In this document: positions 45,433 to 58,300 of the stretch, one piece after another
How positions within the stretch are numbered: the stretch's first letter is position 1
Layout: each line of letters begins with the position of its first letter
Program-made: the position numbers and the translations under genes
NCBI GenBank assembly: GCA_903813345.2
Contig: CAIIXF020000010.1
Span: 5,323,169-5,387,168, forward strand
Direction: 5' to 3'
DNA length: 64,000 bases
Source: Owenia fusiformis
Lineage: Eukaryota > Annelida > Polychaeta > Sabellida > Oweniidae
The notes under the pieces: generated by a model
Told to the model about the DNA's origin: nothing
Databases searched by the model: none
What the model saw: only the letters and a program-made list of their open reading frames with translations

Positions 45433-48245
45433 CACTGTGCCATGGATAATCCAAAATGTGCATACTTTTTCAATTTTGTCAACCAAATGCGTGAAGTGGG
45501 TAAAGATGGCTGCATATTGGTATTGGGATTGGGATTCAAAATGACCAGCAGCTAGTGAGCTTGAATGTCAATACCAATACAAATATGAAACCTAATATGA
45601 ATCAAAATATGGTTAAGTATATCATTATACCAATGAATGTTGATGTTTATGTATCAAATGTACTCGAATGTCAATACCAATACAAATATGAGCTCATATA
45701 AGGATTCGCCAACTATGTTTGAATCCTAATACGAATACTATGAATCCTAATATGGTTATCTATATCACAATAGCAAAGAAACAAGATTTTCCTATAGGAA
45801 ATGTGGTCGAATGTCAATACTAATACAAATATGAGCTCATATTAGCATTCACCAACTATGTTTGAATCCTAATACTAATATGAATCCTAATATGGCGGTT
45901 TATATAATTATAGCGAAGAAGGATGATTTTTCTGCAGCAAAGGTAATCGAATGTCAATACCAATACAAATGTGAGCTCGTATTAGCATTCACCAACTATG
46001 TTTGAATCCTAATACTAATATGAATCCTAATATGGTTGTTTATATAATTCTAGCGAAGAAGGATGATTTTTCTGCAGCAAATGTGGTCGAATGTCAATAC
46101 CAATACAAATATGAGCTCATATTAGCATTCGTCAACTATGTTTGAATCCTAATACGAATACTAATATGAATCCTAATATGGTTGTTTATATCATTCTCGC
46201 GAAGAAAGATGACTTTTCTGCTGCAAATGCGGTTGAATGTCAATACCAATACAAATATGAGCTAATATTAAGATTCGCTTACTCTGTTTGAATCCTAATG
46301 CGAATACTAAAATGAATCCTAATATGGTTGTTTATATAATTCTAGCGAAGAAGGATGATTTGTCTGTAGCAAATGTGGTCGAATGTCAATACCAATACAA
46401 ATACGAGCTCATATTGGGATTCACCAAGTATGTTTGAATCCTAATACGAATACTAATATGAATCCTAATATGGTTGTTTGTATAACTCTAGCGAATAAGG
46501 ATGATTTTTCTGCAGCAAAGGTGGTCGAATATCAATACCAATACAAATATGAGCTCAGAATAAGATTCGCTTACTGTTTGAATCCTAATGCGAATACTAA
46601 TATGAATCCTAATATGGTTGTTTATATAATTCTAGCGAAGGAGGATGACTTTTCTGCAGGAAATGTGGTCGAATGTCAATACCAATACAAATATGAGCTC
46701 AGATTAAGATTCGCTTACTCTGTTTAAATCCTAATGCGAATACTAATATGAATCCTAATATGGATCATATTATTCTAGCGAAGAAGGATGACTTTTCTGC
46801 TGCAAATGCGGTCGAATGTCAATACCAATACAAATATTAGCTCACCTAAGGATTCGCTTACTCTGTTTGAATCCTAATACGAATACTAATATGAATCCTA
46901 ATATGGTTGTTTATATAATTCTAGCGAATAAGGATGATTTTTCTACAGCAAATATGGTCGAATGTCAATACCAATACAAATATAAGTCATATTAGCATTC
47001 ACCAACTATGTCTGAATCCTAATACGAGTACTAATATGAATCCTAATATGGTTATCTATATCACAATACCAAAGAAGGATGATTTGTCTGCAGCAAATGT
47101 GGTCGAATATCAATACCAATACAAATACGAGCTCATATTGGGATTCACCAAGTATGTTTGAATCCTAATATGAATACTAATATCAATCCTAATATGGTTA
47201 TCTATATCACAATACCGAAGAAGGATAATTTATCTGCAGCAAATGTGGTCGAATGTCAATACCAATACAAATACGAGCTCATATTCGGATCCACCAAGTA
47301 TGTTTGAATCCTAATACGAATACTAATATGAATCCTAATATGGTTATCTATATCACAATACCGAAGAAGGATGATTTGTCTGCAGCAAATGTGGTCGAAT
47401 GTCAATACCAATACAAATACGAGCTCATATTGGGATTCACCAAGTATGTTTGAATCCTAATACGAATACTAATATGAATCCTAATATAGTTATCTATGCG
47501 AAGAAGTATGATTTTTCTGCAGCAAAGGTGGTCGAAAGTCAATACCAATACAAATATGAACTCACATTAGGATTTGATTACTCTGTTTGCAAATACTAAT
47601 ATGAATTCTAATATTGTTGTTTATATAATTCTAGCGAATAAGGATGATTTTTCTACAGCAAAGGTGTTCGAATGTCAATACCAATATAAGCTCATATTAA
47701 CATTCACCAACTATGTTTGAATCCTAATAAGAATACTAATATGAATCCTAATATGGTTATCTATATAACAAATTAACAATAGCGACGAAGTATGATTTTT
47801 CTGCAGCAAAGGTGGTCGAATGTCAATACCAATACAAATATAAGTCATATTAGCATTCACCAACTATGTCTGAATCCTAATACGAATACTAATATGAATC
47901 CTTATATGGTTATCTATATCACAATACCGAAGAAACACGATTTTTCTACAGCAAATGTGGTCGAATATCAATATCAATACAATTATGAGCTCGTATTAGG
48001 ATTCACCAACTATGTTTGAATCCTAATACGAATACTAATATGAATCCTAATATGGTTGTTTATATCATTCTAGCGAAGAAAGATGACTTTTCTGCTGCAA
48101 TTGCAGTCGAATGTCAATACCAATACAAATATGAGCTCATTTTGAATCTCAATCCCAATACCAATATGCAGCCAACTTTACCCACTTCACTCTGCCATAG
48201 ATAATCCAAAATGTGCATACTTTTTCAATTTTGTCAACCAAATGC
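45433..48245. mobile_element. 146-bp tandem-array element with inverted ends and 58-bp flanking repeats
   Basis: Core of about 18 units of 146 bp (GAATCCTAATACGAATACTA, then TTCTAGCGAAGAAGGATGA, then GAATGTCAATACCAATAC). Core ends form an inverted pair: GTGAAGTGGGTAAAG...GCATATTGGTATTGGGA at 45491 and its complement ending at 48190. Outside these, a 58-bp direct repeat (45433-45490 and 48188-48245) has two mismatches. Tandem-core elements of this general shape, such as pearl elements, are known from bivalves. Apparent frames repeat the array and shift each unit because 146 is not a multiple of three. Confidence 0.75.
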
Positions 48246-49275
48246 AATAAACTTGATCTGTTTGCCCTTCAACACCCCGCTAGCTAACTTTTGTGTCATC
48301 TTTGACACAGAACATTGTTTCCCAGGTGGTTGCTTGGTACTTCATCAAAAGAAATCCCACATGGTACATTTTAGGCTTTGTATAGAAATTCGTACCTCTT
48401 ACCCACGAAGCCACATTTGTGGCCCCCGAAACAGTCTTTGAAGGGTTCAACCTTTAAAATATTAATATTATTCAATCTCCGTCTATATGCTGTAAAGTAG
48501 ATGCATTTACGCACTCGTAGGCCTACATGCCTACATGTCTTCAAGATGTAACATTTGTATAGTCATTAAAAGGAGGCCATAATTGCACAATTGTTTATCT
48601 TTGCTATTTTTCTTTCATCAAAATTGCACAATTGAAATGCTTTTTCACTCTAGAAGAAGTACTCATGTTGTGATTAAATAAGATGAAACACAGAATTCAA
48701 TTTGGCAAACATGCTTAGATTTAATTTAGCGTAGGTTTTCCCTATTGAGCGGGCCTTTGAATAGCGCTTTTTGACAAACAATAAAAAACGCAAATGAACA
48801 ATACTGGCTTTATTTTATGACTCTATATTTATCTATCTTTGCCTAGACGAATTTTACATCATCTCGAAGACTAATTGACCAAGCTCAGTAATAAAAACAA
48901 TCTATTTGAGTTATATAATTCTAGTAGATCATTGAACCAAATACTAAACAGGACATGGCGTGATATTAATCGCCAATTCATCAGCCATTCAAAATATCAC
49001 AAGTATGATAAAACTATATAATAATCATAATGACAATAATTGGCCCCGCGTAATAAGGCAGAACATATTGTGAGTTTTTTTAATTTTTACTGTCATAACA
49101 GACGTGTACCCAGTATCTAAAGAAATATTAAAAAATATATAAAACTAATATCCTGCTATTTGTCAGTTCATCATGGGGGTTGGGCAATTAATTTCTCTTC
49201 CGATTGCTTTAAATAATGCATCTCCTAAATATTCATCCTATCCACGACTGACAGCAGCCAGGGTAGGTCTCCACG
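48246..49275. other. Intergenic region upstream of copy B
   Basis: Should contain the copy B promoter, but no convincing TATA, initiator or CpG-rich patch was found. No gene recognised. Confidence 0.4.
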
Positions 49276-49320
49276 ATGGGACTACAAGTACTAAACTTGG
49301 GAATTCTCTCCATTGCGCTG
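49276..49320 (+). CDS. Copy B exon 1: start codon and signal peptide
   Basis: ATG in a reasonable context (CCACGATGG) encodes MGLQVLNLGILSIAL and is followed by the donor GTAAGT. With the next exon (IITVAEC) this makes a hydrophobic signal peptide of roughly 20 residues, consistent with secretion. No strong TATA box was seen in the 150 bp upstream; only weak AT-rich strings such as TTTAAATAA near 49210. Confidence 0.75.
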
Positions 49321-52300
49321 GTAAGTAAACGTAAATAGTTTTTCAAAAGGATGGGATCGATATGGCGAACTTTTTGAACACACGTTTCTCTCAGTCATCT
49401 AACAATTCTGAAAAATTTACACATTGTCAATTTAATAGTTATCTTTTGAATGGTAACAATATAATTTGAAATGGATAATATATCCTCTTCTCTATATTGT
49501 TTTTAAAAAACACATCGGGCACTTCTTTTGTTCTTGGTATCATATGTTCGGAATGAAATGAAACATCAATCCGAACCTCATTGGAGCAAAATGACATATA
49601 CACAACGTGTTTATTACTCTCTATATTGTAATTATGCAAAAGAAAGTATGGTTGATTTAAAAAAGTATCTTGTTAATGAAATTAAAGGTATATCTTAGTT
49701 TTTATCTTTCGGGGTTTTTTGTTTTAATTTTTTAATACTTTTCGATAAATCAACCAAAATTTCCTTTGCACAACTATAATATTGGGAAGTCGAGGAAAAT
49801 GTTTTATATGCTATTTTGTTCAAACAAGCTTCGGAAAGATATTTCATTTCATTCTCAAAAAATGGTAAAAAGAAACAAAAAACAATTGCACTAAAAAACA
49901 AAAATGTTAACAGAAACAATTACATAAAATAGACTTTTTACAAACCGTACTTTGAATATGCATATATTTTTCTCATTAAGTTGTTGCTTTTGTCCAATTC
50001 AAATATTATATTGGACACAATATCTATAACAAGAAAACAGACACACTGAATTTTTAATTTCAGATTATCACAGTTGCGGAATGTGTTCAGTTCTATGATG
50101 CACATATAGAGTTCACTGACGAGGCTGGCAATCTGCTACATGATAATGTACATGCGTTCCATGAACAGCATAAACGAGATCTGGAATCAGGTAGCCTCAA
50201 CCAGAAAGTACCGGTGTTCCTGACAATTCGGGTACATACTTTTACTTGTCTCCCAGGATCCTTCTATTTAAACTAAGTAATTATATCAAAATAAAAATGA
50301 GAATAGCTTGAATTCGTATGATTCTTTGTACAGTTTGTCAAATAAATATATTCCCCTTGATTTCAGGAGTAAGAACTTTTGTGCACAAAATTGAACTAGT
50401 CATCTGACACTTCATGCAGAGTATCTCCATGGAGCCAAGTTTTAAGGTGCCAAAGAACAGTTCATGATCAGATATCATACAGAGAAAAAAAGTTAAGCAA
50501 CATTTTGTGGATGCTGAGGGGAAGTTGAGGGGAGAACATATTTATTTGACACCCTGTATATTACATGGAGTTGATTTATTCTTGGTTGTCATCTTCCACT
50601 TCATGTTATGTCATTTGTATCTAATATTTTTTAAGAAAATAAATTAATACTAATACGATGTATTTTTATCAGTCTGCTTCCGAGACTCATAAGATGGCTC
50701 TAAGACGTCGCAGTGCAGGGCAATCAACAAAAGTGATATACACGGCGGACAATGACACCGAATCCGTACAATTTACACTTGATACCGAAGCCTATTGCGT
50801 TGTTCTGGAAGGATCTTCCATATCTGCAACAGGTAACCACTTACTTGTTATCAATATGCTAGAAATTAATCTTCATTAGTGAACAACATTGAACAACATG
50901 AACTTTCAATAAGAGTTGGAAAATGGCTTTTGTGGTCTTCAAATAGGGCCTTTTAAACTGCTAGATCATGTGTGCACGGCGTGATATTTTCATCTTTGTG
51001 TTTGGATACCCTCATTTTAAGAATATTAACGAATGGATTGTTTTGCATTGAACAAAATACTGGCATGCACAGACAAGGTTTCACTATTGTCATACATTAG
51101 TGAAGAAGCGTGATATGTTCACGATCCCAAAGTTTGGGAATTTTACATTGTTTTTGAAATAAGAGATTCATTTCATGAATTAAAAATTTGAATACTTCTT
51201 AGAGGAAAGGTACTAAAAAAGTTGAACTTGTTGTCTTAACCATATGGAATTAAAATTTGTGGAACTTTTTTTGAAAAATGAAAATGATTTTTAATTGCAA
51301 TGCTACAGAAATATTTCAGGTTAAACGGCATTACACGTGTAACCATGGGGGAGTGGACGTGGGTTACATTACAAATCGAATTAACAGAATAAGAATATAA
51401 AATGTATTTAAAATGTATTCAACCCTATAATCAATCAAATGATCAAAATGTTATACAAAAAATGAGCTAAATCTCTCAACTGATCTTAATACTTGAGCTA
51501 CCTAAATCACTAACTGATCTTGTACTCAAGCTACCTAAATCACTAACTGATCTTGTATTCAAGCTACCTAAATCACTAACTGATCTTGTATTCAAGCTAC
51601 CTAAATCACTAACTCACTTAAGACCAAAACCACAAATGCTTAAGGCTGTGCACCTAGTTTGTACCCCAGAGCTGCAAATAAAAGTAATGTACAAATAGCT
51701 GTTTGTAAAGCAGGTAAAATACAATAATGAAACATACAGTTTTATGATAAACTTCTTAGTACTAAGGGCTATGGGACTTAAAGGGCCCTTATTCTGTTCC
51801 CAAGAAAACCCTTATACTGTGCTTGACGCACTACATACATTTCTCTATTGAAATTACCAAATATAAATATAATTCAGTTACTTTATGCAAAATGTACCAT
51901 GAAGGTTTACAATTGAGCAATATAAAATAAAATGTGGAATGTACCTTATAAAATAAGCTATACAGTCTCTGAGTGCTAGCCATACATCTTTAGTACGCAC
52001 ACAGTGTCTCCTGTAAAACGTGTGTACCAAGATAAGTCATATGAAATGACATAGATGGTGGTTTTAATTGTAAATGAATAACGCACAGGTGCATGAAATG
52101 AACATCACCTTATGGACAATTGTTCCAACACATTGTTCAAGTTTTACAAAGAAATTACTCAAAAGTATTTGAAATACAAAATAATATTTACATCAAATTG
52201 GAGATAAAGTTATGGAGAATAAAATGAATACAATTGGCATAATGTTGGCATATTCTAAAGGGTAAAAAGTGACAAAAATATATGAAAATTTCTTACCATG

Positions 52301-55300
52301 TCTTTACAGTTCAAAATCAAGGCTAGCACTGGTGATTTGGAAAGTAAATGCAATCAAGGTTAATCCCCTTGCATGTGCACACTGTGTGTAAATCAAAGCT
52401 ATTCTCCTAGCAGGGTTTGAAAATATAATTGAAATACATAAAAATATAACTCTCCACAGTAGGGTTTGACATCCTGTCACACACACGCGGACTCGTCATA
52501 ATTTGTCCCAAATTATCCTTGCTCTTGCTACCACAGGAATTATAAAATACATTAAATTCTAACAACAAAATGTCACACACACGTGGAACATAGAAAATAA
52601 CATTATGAAATACCATTATGAAGGATTATCCTCCCCTAATTAACATCCACTACCTTAAAATGGTAGTCAATAAAATTATGTTCTGTTAACAAAGTAACTT
52701 TTTATATATGTATTGTGTTTCTTTTATAGTATAAATAACAGTAACATATAACAGTAATTTGAATTATTAAAATAGAACAATAGTTAAGAAAATAACATTT
52801 ATTACAGAACGCTTATCGCAAATCACTAAACGCGATAAAATATATATCTAAATTTTTCTGACATCATGTCTGCATCATGGCATTCTGAGCTGCTAATCTT
52901 TTTGATCTCCTGATCGTCTCAGTTTCAGGCACATCTTCATGTTTGTTTTGTTTTATTCCTCTTACTTTCTGTGGAACTTCTTTTAAGTCTACTATGTTTA
53001 CAGCTTTTCTCGCTCCATACTTATTTTCTATCGTGTAAACATCATTTTTCCTTTGTACAACTGTATATATGTCTTCTTCAAAAGAATCTTGGATTTTATT
53101 TCTTCCTTGTATTCTCTTCCTGGTAAGAACTTTTGATCCTATTTCTATAGCAGTCTCTCTAGCTTTATTGTCAAAGATTTCTTTTCTTCTGTCTGCTTCT
53201 TTGTCTATTTTCATTGCTGCTTTTGTGTGTGCTTCTTTCAATATTCTTTCATGTTCTACTATCCAACTTTTGTTCTCTTTCTGAACATGTTCTTCTTTTT
53301 CTTTATCCTTGTCACAAGTATCAACATCGTCAACACCTAGCTGAATGGATATGGGAAGTCTCGGTTCTCGACCAAACATCAGAAAGAAGGGGGAGTATCC
53401 CGTAGAACTGTGTGGTGTTGTGTTATAACAGTAGGTCAGTTCTTTGATATAATCAGGCCATCTTCTCTTCTTGTCTTGTTCAAGAGATATCAGAAGGTTG
53501 TGAAGCGTCCTATTAAATCTTTCGCATTGGCCGTTTCCTGTGTTTCTTTAATTCTGTCCATGCATTGCATCAGAGATTGTGTGAACTGTGCTACGGATTC
53601 AGTTGCGTCTTGTTTCCTTGTGTAGAATTCAGTGTAGCTTTTGTGTGCTGAGGTTTGACGTCCAAAAACTCTCTTAAGTGTTTTGAAGATTTCATCTGGT
53701 GTTGTATTTGGGCCTAAGTATTTAGCTTCTCTCCGTGGTATTGGGTCAAGGTGATAAATTAAGAAGTCCACTCGGTCCCTCTCACGTATGTTCCTGATTG
53801 CAATATTCGCATCCTCGCACCAATCATAGATGTCTTGTCCCTTTGATCCATTGTATTTACACAGTTTTGGAAGTTTTGAGTTTCCTTGAAGACCTTTGTT
53901 TCTTGGTTCATTGTTGTCATTGTCTCGTCCAGTGTTGCTGTTATCACTGTCAGCTTCAGGTGGGTTGCCTAACAAATCGACATTGTATTTCTTTTGAAGT
54001 TCAGCTAGTTGTCTTTCCAGAGATATCATCTGTAGTAATCCAGCTTTCTCCTCCTTTTGTTCTTGTTCTAAGATTTCAGCCATTTCATCGATTTTCTTTT
54101 TCGCATCCTCTCCTATCGCATCCTTGGGTTTTGTTCCGCCAGTAGCCATTACGGTTTAAAAATATTTTATTTCGCGTACGTAATCGCGTAATTAATTGCG
54201 TAAGTAATCACGTGAGTAACCGCGTAATTAATTGTGTAAGTAATGACGTAAGTATAAAAAGCGTAGTGATTTGCGAATCGGCGCGTAAAATGTGAACCAA
54301 CACACTTAAAATTGGTGAAAAATTTATCACATTATAACATCCGAGCGTGCGATAAAAATATGTGATATTTTGTCGGGGATACTAAACAATTCACATCACA
54401 CACTAAACAATATATACACTTTATAGAATATTTTATAAACTCTGAGGTACTCTCTTAAAGTATAAGCTCTGGTTATAAATGAATGTTAAGGATATAAGAC
54501 ATCAAATATGGCAAGGCTATCAGAAAAATGTCCAGGCTACTAAACAAAATGATACTCATTTGCAAAAATGATTGTCCTGTGTCCTCCAATACTATTGGAC
54601 AAATCATATGAACCTGGTACTAGATAAAATGTATGTCCTGGTTTACTTTAGGTTCAGTGGAATTTGTAAAGACAAAATATAAAATATATGTCCAGGCTAC
54701 TAATCAAAAATATAAATGTACACTGACAAGGGTACAGAACAAATATGTGAGCTGGGCAACAAGCAAAATATGTGTACAAATTATTTGTCCTGGATACTGA
54801 CCCTAAATTTTAATCATGTTCATGGCTAAATCACCTGATGCATAATTGCATGTATTTAATATTGAACTGTGTGAGTCAACTTGTCAATAATGTTGGCATA
54901 TTCTAAAGGGTAAAAAGTGACAAAAATATATGACAATTTCTTACCATGTCTTTACAGTTCAAAATCAAGGCTAGCACTGGTGATTTGGAAAGTAAATGCA
55001 ATCAAGGTTAATCCCCTTGCATGTGCACACTGTGTGTAAATCAAAGCTATTCTCCTAGCAGGGTTTGAAAATATAATTGAAATACATAAAAATATAACTC
55101 TCCACAGTAGGGTTTGACATCCTGTCACACACGGAATAACTCCAATATATAACGTACCAATATATATATTATATGAACTATGAATGTACCAATGTCGTTG
55201 GCTTAACTCGTAGATGCTGGGGATTCTTTTTTCATAGATACTTTTTGTTCTGTCACTAATTTTCTATTTCTTGATCTAATCTAATGTATCGAATACATTT

Positions 55301-58300
55301 TATTTAGTGATAAATTTCATATATGAAGAATTATCCCACCCTAAGTGCTTTATATGATTGTATGATTTATATTGTATAACTGCAATATAAAACCAACACT
55401 CATCGTATACAACTCTTGAGAACGATATACTCCTGGATAACGTATACAACCCCTGGGCAGCGTATACAACTCTTCGACTTCGATATATGTACAACTGCTG
55501 AATTTCGATTAACCTTTTATTGATTAAAGATTAGGGTGGGATAATAATATCATATAATGGTTGATTCTGAATATCGTTATACTCTCGTGAGTATATGATA
55601 TATTCACTCGTTCCCTTCAGTCACTCGTGAATATATCATATACTCACTTGAGTATAAACACGATATACGGAATCAACCATGATATAACCTCATAATATAA
55701 AATAGATTAAAACCGTCAGGAGAAACCCAACGTTTCCGGACCATCATCTAAAAAAATACACGAGGGTATTGAGAATATTGCTACTGCGTAAAGTCATTGA
55801 CATTACATTCAAAGATCAACCATAGCGTCGATTAATTGATCTTTCGAAATAATAATTGTGATGGACTATATTTGTATGTCAATCGACTATATGAGTGATT
55901 TGTTCAATGTTCATCATTTTTGTTTCAGATAAAGGCACAGCTACTGGCACAGTAAGCATGTCTACATGCGGAGGAAAGACAGTAAGTGTATTTCACATAA
56001 TTTTGAATTATCACGAAAAGCTATGTAAAATAATTGTGAATGTCGATTTACCTTAATTTAATTCTATTTTTCTACTTTCAATGCAAAATGCCCGCTTAGA
56101 CAGTTTAATTTAGTATCAGGTATAGGAGAAAATGCCAGATATCATACTCAAAACATTACATGTATTTAGAGATAAGATACGTGGGAGTTCGGTTTTCAAA
56201 ACCTTTCAGAATAATTGGATCATTACATCCTCCTATACAAGCTTGCAAAAGGCTGCCATGACGGCCATTTTGAAATCATAAATTCAAAATGGCAGCCCTC
56301 ATTAACATTCTAAATATCATTTTAAAACAATTTAAAAACAAAAATATGTTTGACAGTACGTGAACTGTTTAAAGCAAGGCAAACAAGCCCAGATAAAATA
56401 TTAGGATGGGCTACTCTTCATCAATTTTTGACCAAAACGGATATAAAATATGGCTGTGTGTCAACTTCACGTAATTTAACTTAACTTAATATTACCCTTG
56501 CATTAGTTTTTTGTATTACTGAAATATCTATAGTGTTATTGTGGTCTATTGCTAAATCCATGCTCTTTCAATTTCACTTAGATCGCAATCATAAAATTCA
56601 CCGATGGTACAGCACGTGCAATTGAACCATCATCAGTGACAGGAGAGCCCTCAATCAACAAGCGAGGATTGGACAATTCCTATCACGTGATATACCAGAT
56701 TGACATAGCCAAACATGAGAAGTTGGTGGTTAGGCCTAAACGAGATGCAGACAAAGACAAAGTTCTACAAGATTCACAAGATCAACTTGTTACGAGCAAA
56801 GAAGGTAGATATACATGTGTAGCAGGGCCGCTGTCACGCCACTTTAGTTTAATTAAATATACCGACTTGAATCTCATTAATTTTATGCGAACCGTAAAAA
56901 TTCAATAGCCAACAATTTTAGATTCAGCTATTTGATAATTGAAATGAATTATTCTAATCTTTTGATCATAACCTATTTTGAATCTTTTAAAAACGAATGT
57001 GCATAAATGGGTCATAATATGTAATGCCTGGGTCACATTAAGTCAAGCATAAAAGAGTCTGTAATGAATCATTGTTTCAAAATAGAATATTCTATGATAA
57101 GTTAAAACGCGAAAGCGTGATAATATCAGTTATGAACCGTATCCTCATATTTTAAGCCAAATGTAGAACGGCAGTGCATGCATACCCTGCTTCGCGTACT
57201 AGTGATATTAACATATTTTACAGTATGTCTTGACAAAGTGTTTGAAAGCAAACCTGGGATTGTTCTAAAAGGACCAGTTCATAAAACAATCACGACATCC
57301 TCAACTGATGGCTGTAAGGCAGCGTGCCTTAAAGAAACCACCTTTGTTTGCAAAGCTTGTGATTTTAACACAAACAGCAAACAGTGTAGACTGAGCAAAA
57401 CCGATGTATCTGTAAGAAATGCTGGAAACGAAGTTATTAATTACTTCGAACTATCCTGTAGAACCGGTAAGCTTCATCAATTTCCATTCTTCTCTTCACA
57501 TTTAATGCACTTGTGATATAATTTTTTTAAATTTTTCGATTGAACGTACATTTTGGAAAACTATACTCATTTTCATGACATTCAAATTATAAATTATATT
57601 TATGTTTGCTTATGTCATCAATATTACAAAATCATAAACAAGTTTTTGCTACTTTTATAATGGGAAACTAATCTACGTCAAAATAGGATAGTTTTTCCTC
57701 GAAACACAGGCCCGGGCGCACAGCTAAAATTTCTTTAATTTCAGCCAAAACCTGCAAGGTCTCTAGGAAAGGCAAGGAATATTCAGGTACACTGAGTGAG
57801 ACAGCAGATGGTTATACATGCCAGAGATGGGACAGCAAAGAAACCTGGAGTCATGATATCGGCAGTTCACATAATAATGATTTTCCAAATAATGAAACCC
57901 TTTCCGAAGCATCCAATTACTGTCGGTAAGTAAATTTTACAATTGTCATATAAAATTCGCTAGTATAAGCAGATGGCAAATTCCCAGTTGTACAACATTT
58001 CTTTCCATGAAAAATGCGGGGGTCATTGCATTGATATCGCACCATCTTTTGAATGGTCTCCGTCTCTTTTATCTTGTATAGTAGTTGCAATCGTCCAAAA
58101 CACTTTCCAAAATCCTTACAGCAATCCTGATGGGGAATCGGGTGGGCCATGGTGTTATACTACTAGTAAAGAACGTCGATGGAGTTACTGCGCTGTACCA
58201 ACGTGTGCAGATGGTATGCATATGATTTTTATAGCAAGTGTACACGTATTTTTGAAATATGATATTCTAAATTGCAAATTTAATATGATGAGATCCTAAA

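Larger units (their letters stand above)
52243..55131 (-). mobile_element. Internally deleted Ty3/Gypsy-type retrotransposon
   Basis: Two 241-bp direct repeats (52243-52483 and 54891-55131) serve as LTRs; on the minus strand they start TGTGTGACAGG and end CCAACA. Between them, on the minus strand, are a gag-like frame (54149 to about 53560) and an integrase C-terminal frame (ending 52864), with protease, reverse transcriptase, RNase H and most of the integrase missing. LTRs look nearly identical, so the insertion is probably young. No target duplication was found, and the left LTR might extend further inward, so outer limits are provisional. Confidence 0.8.

Noticed and set aside
46383-48204. 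Asn/Tyr-rich repeat proteins
   Set aside because: Frames restart in each 146-bp unit and shift because the period is not a multiple of three.
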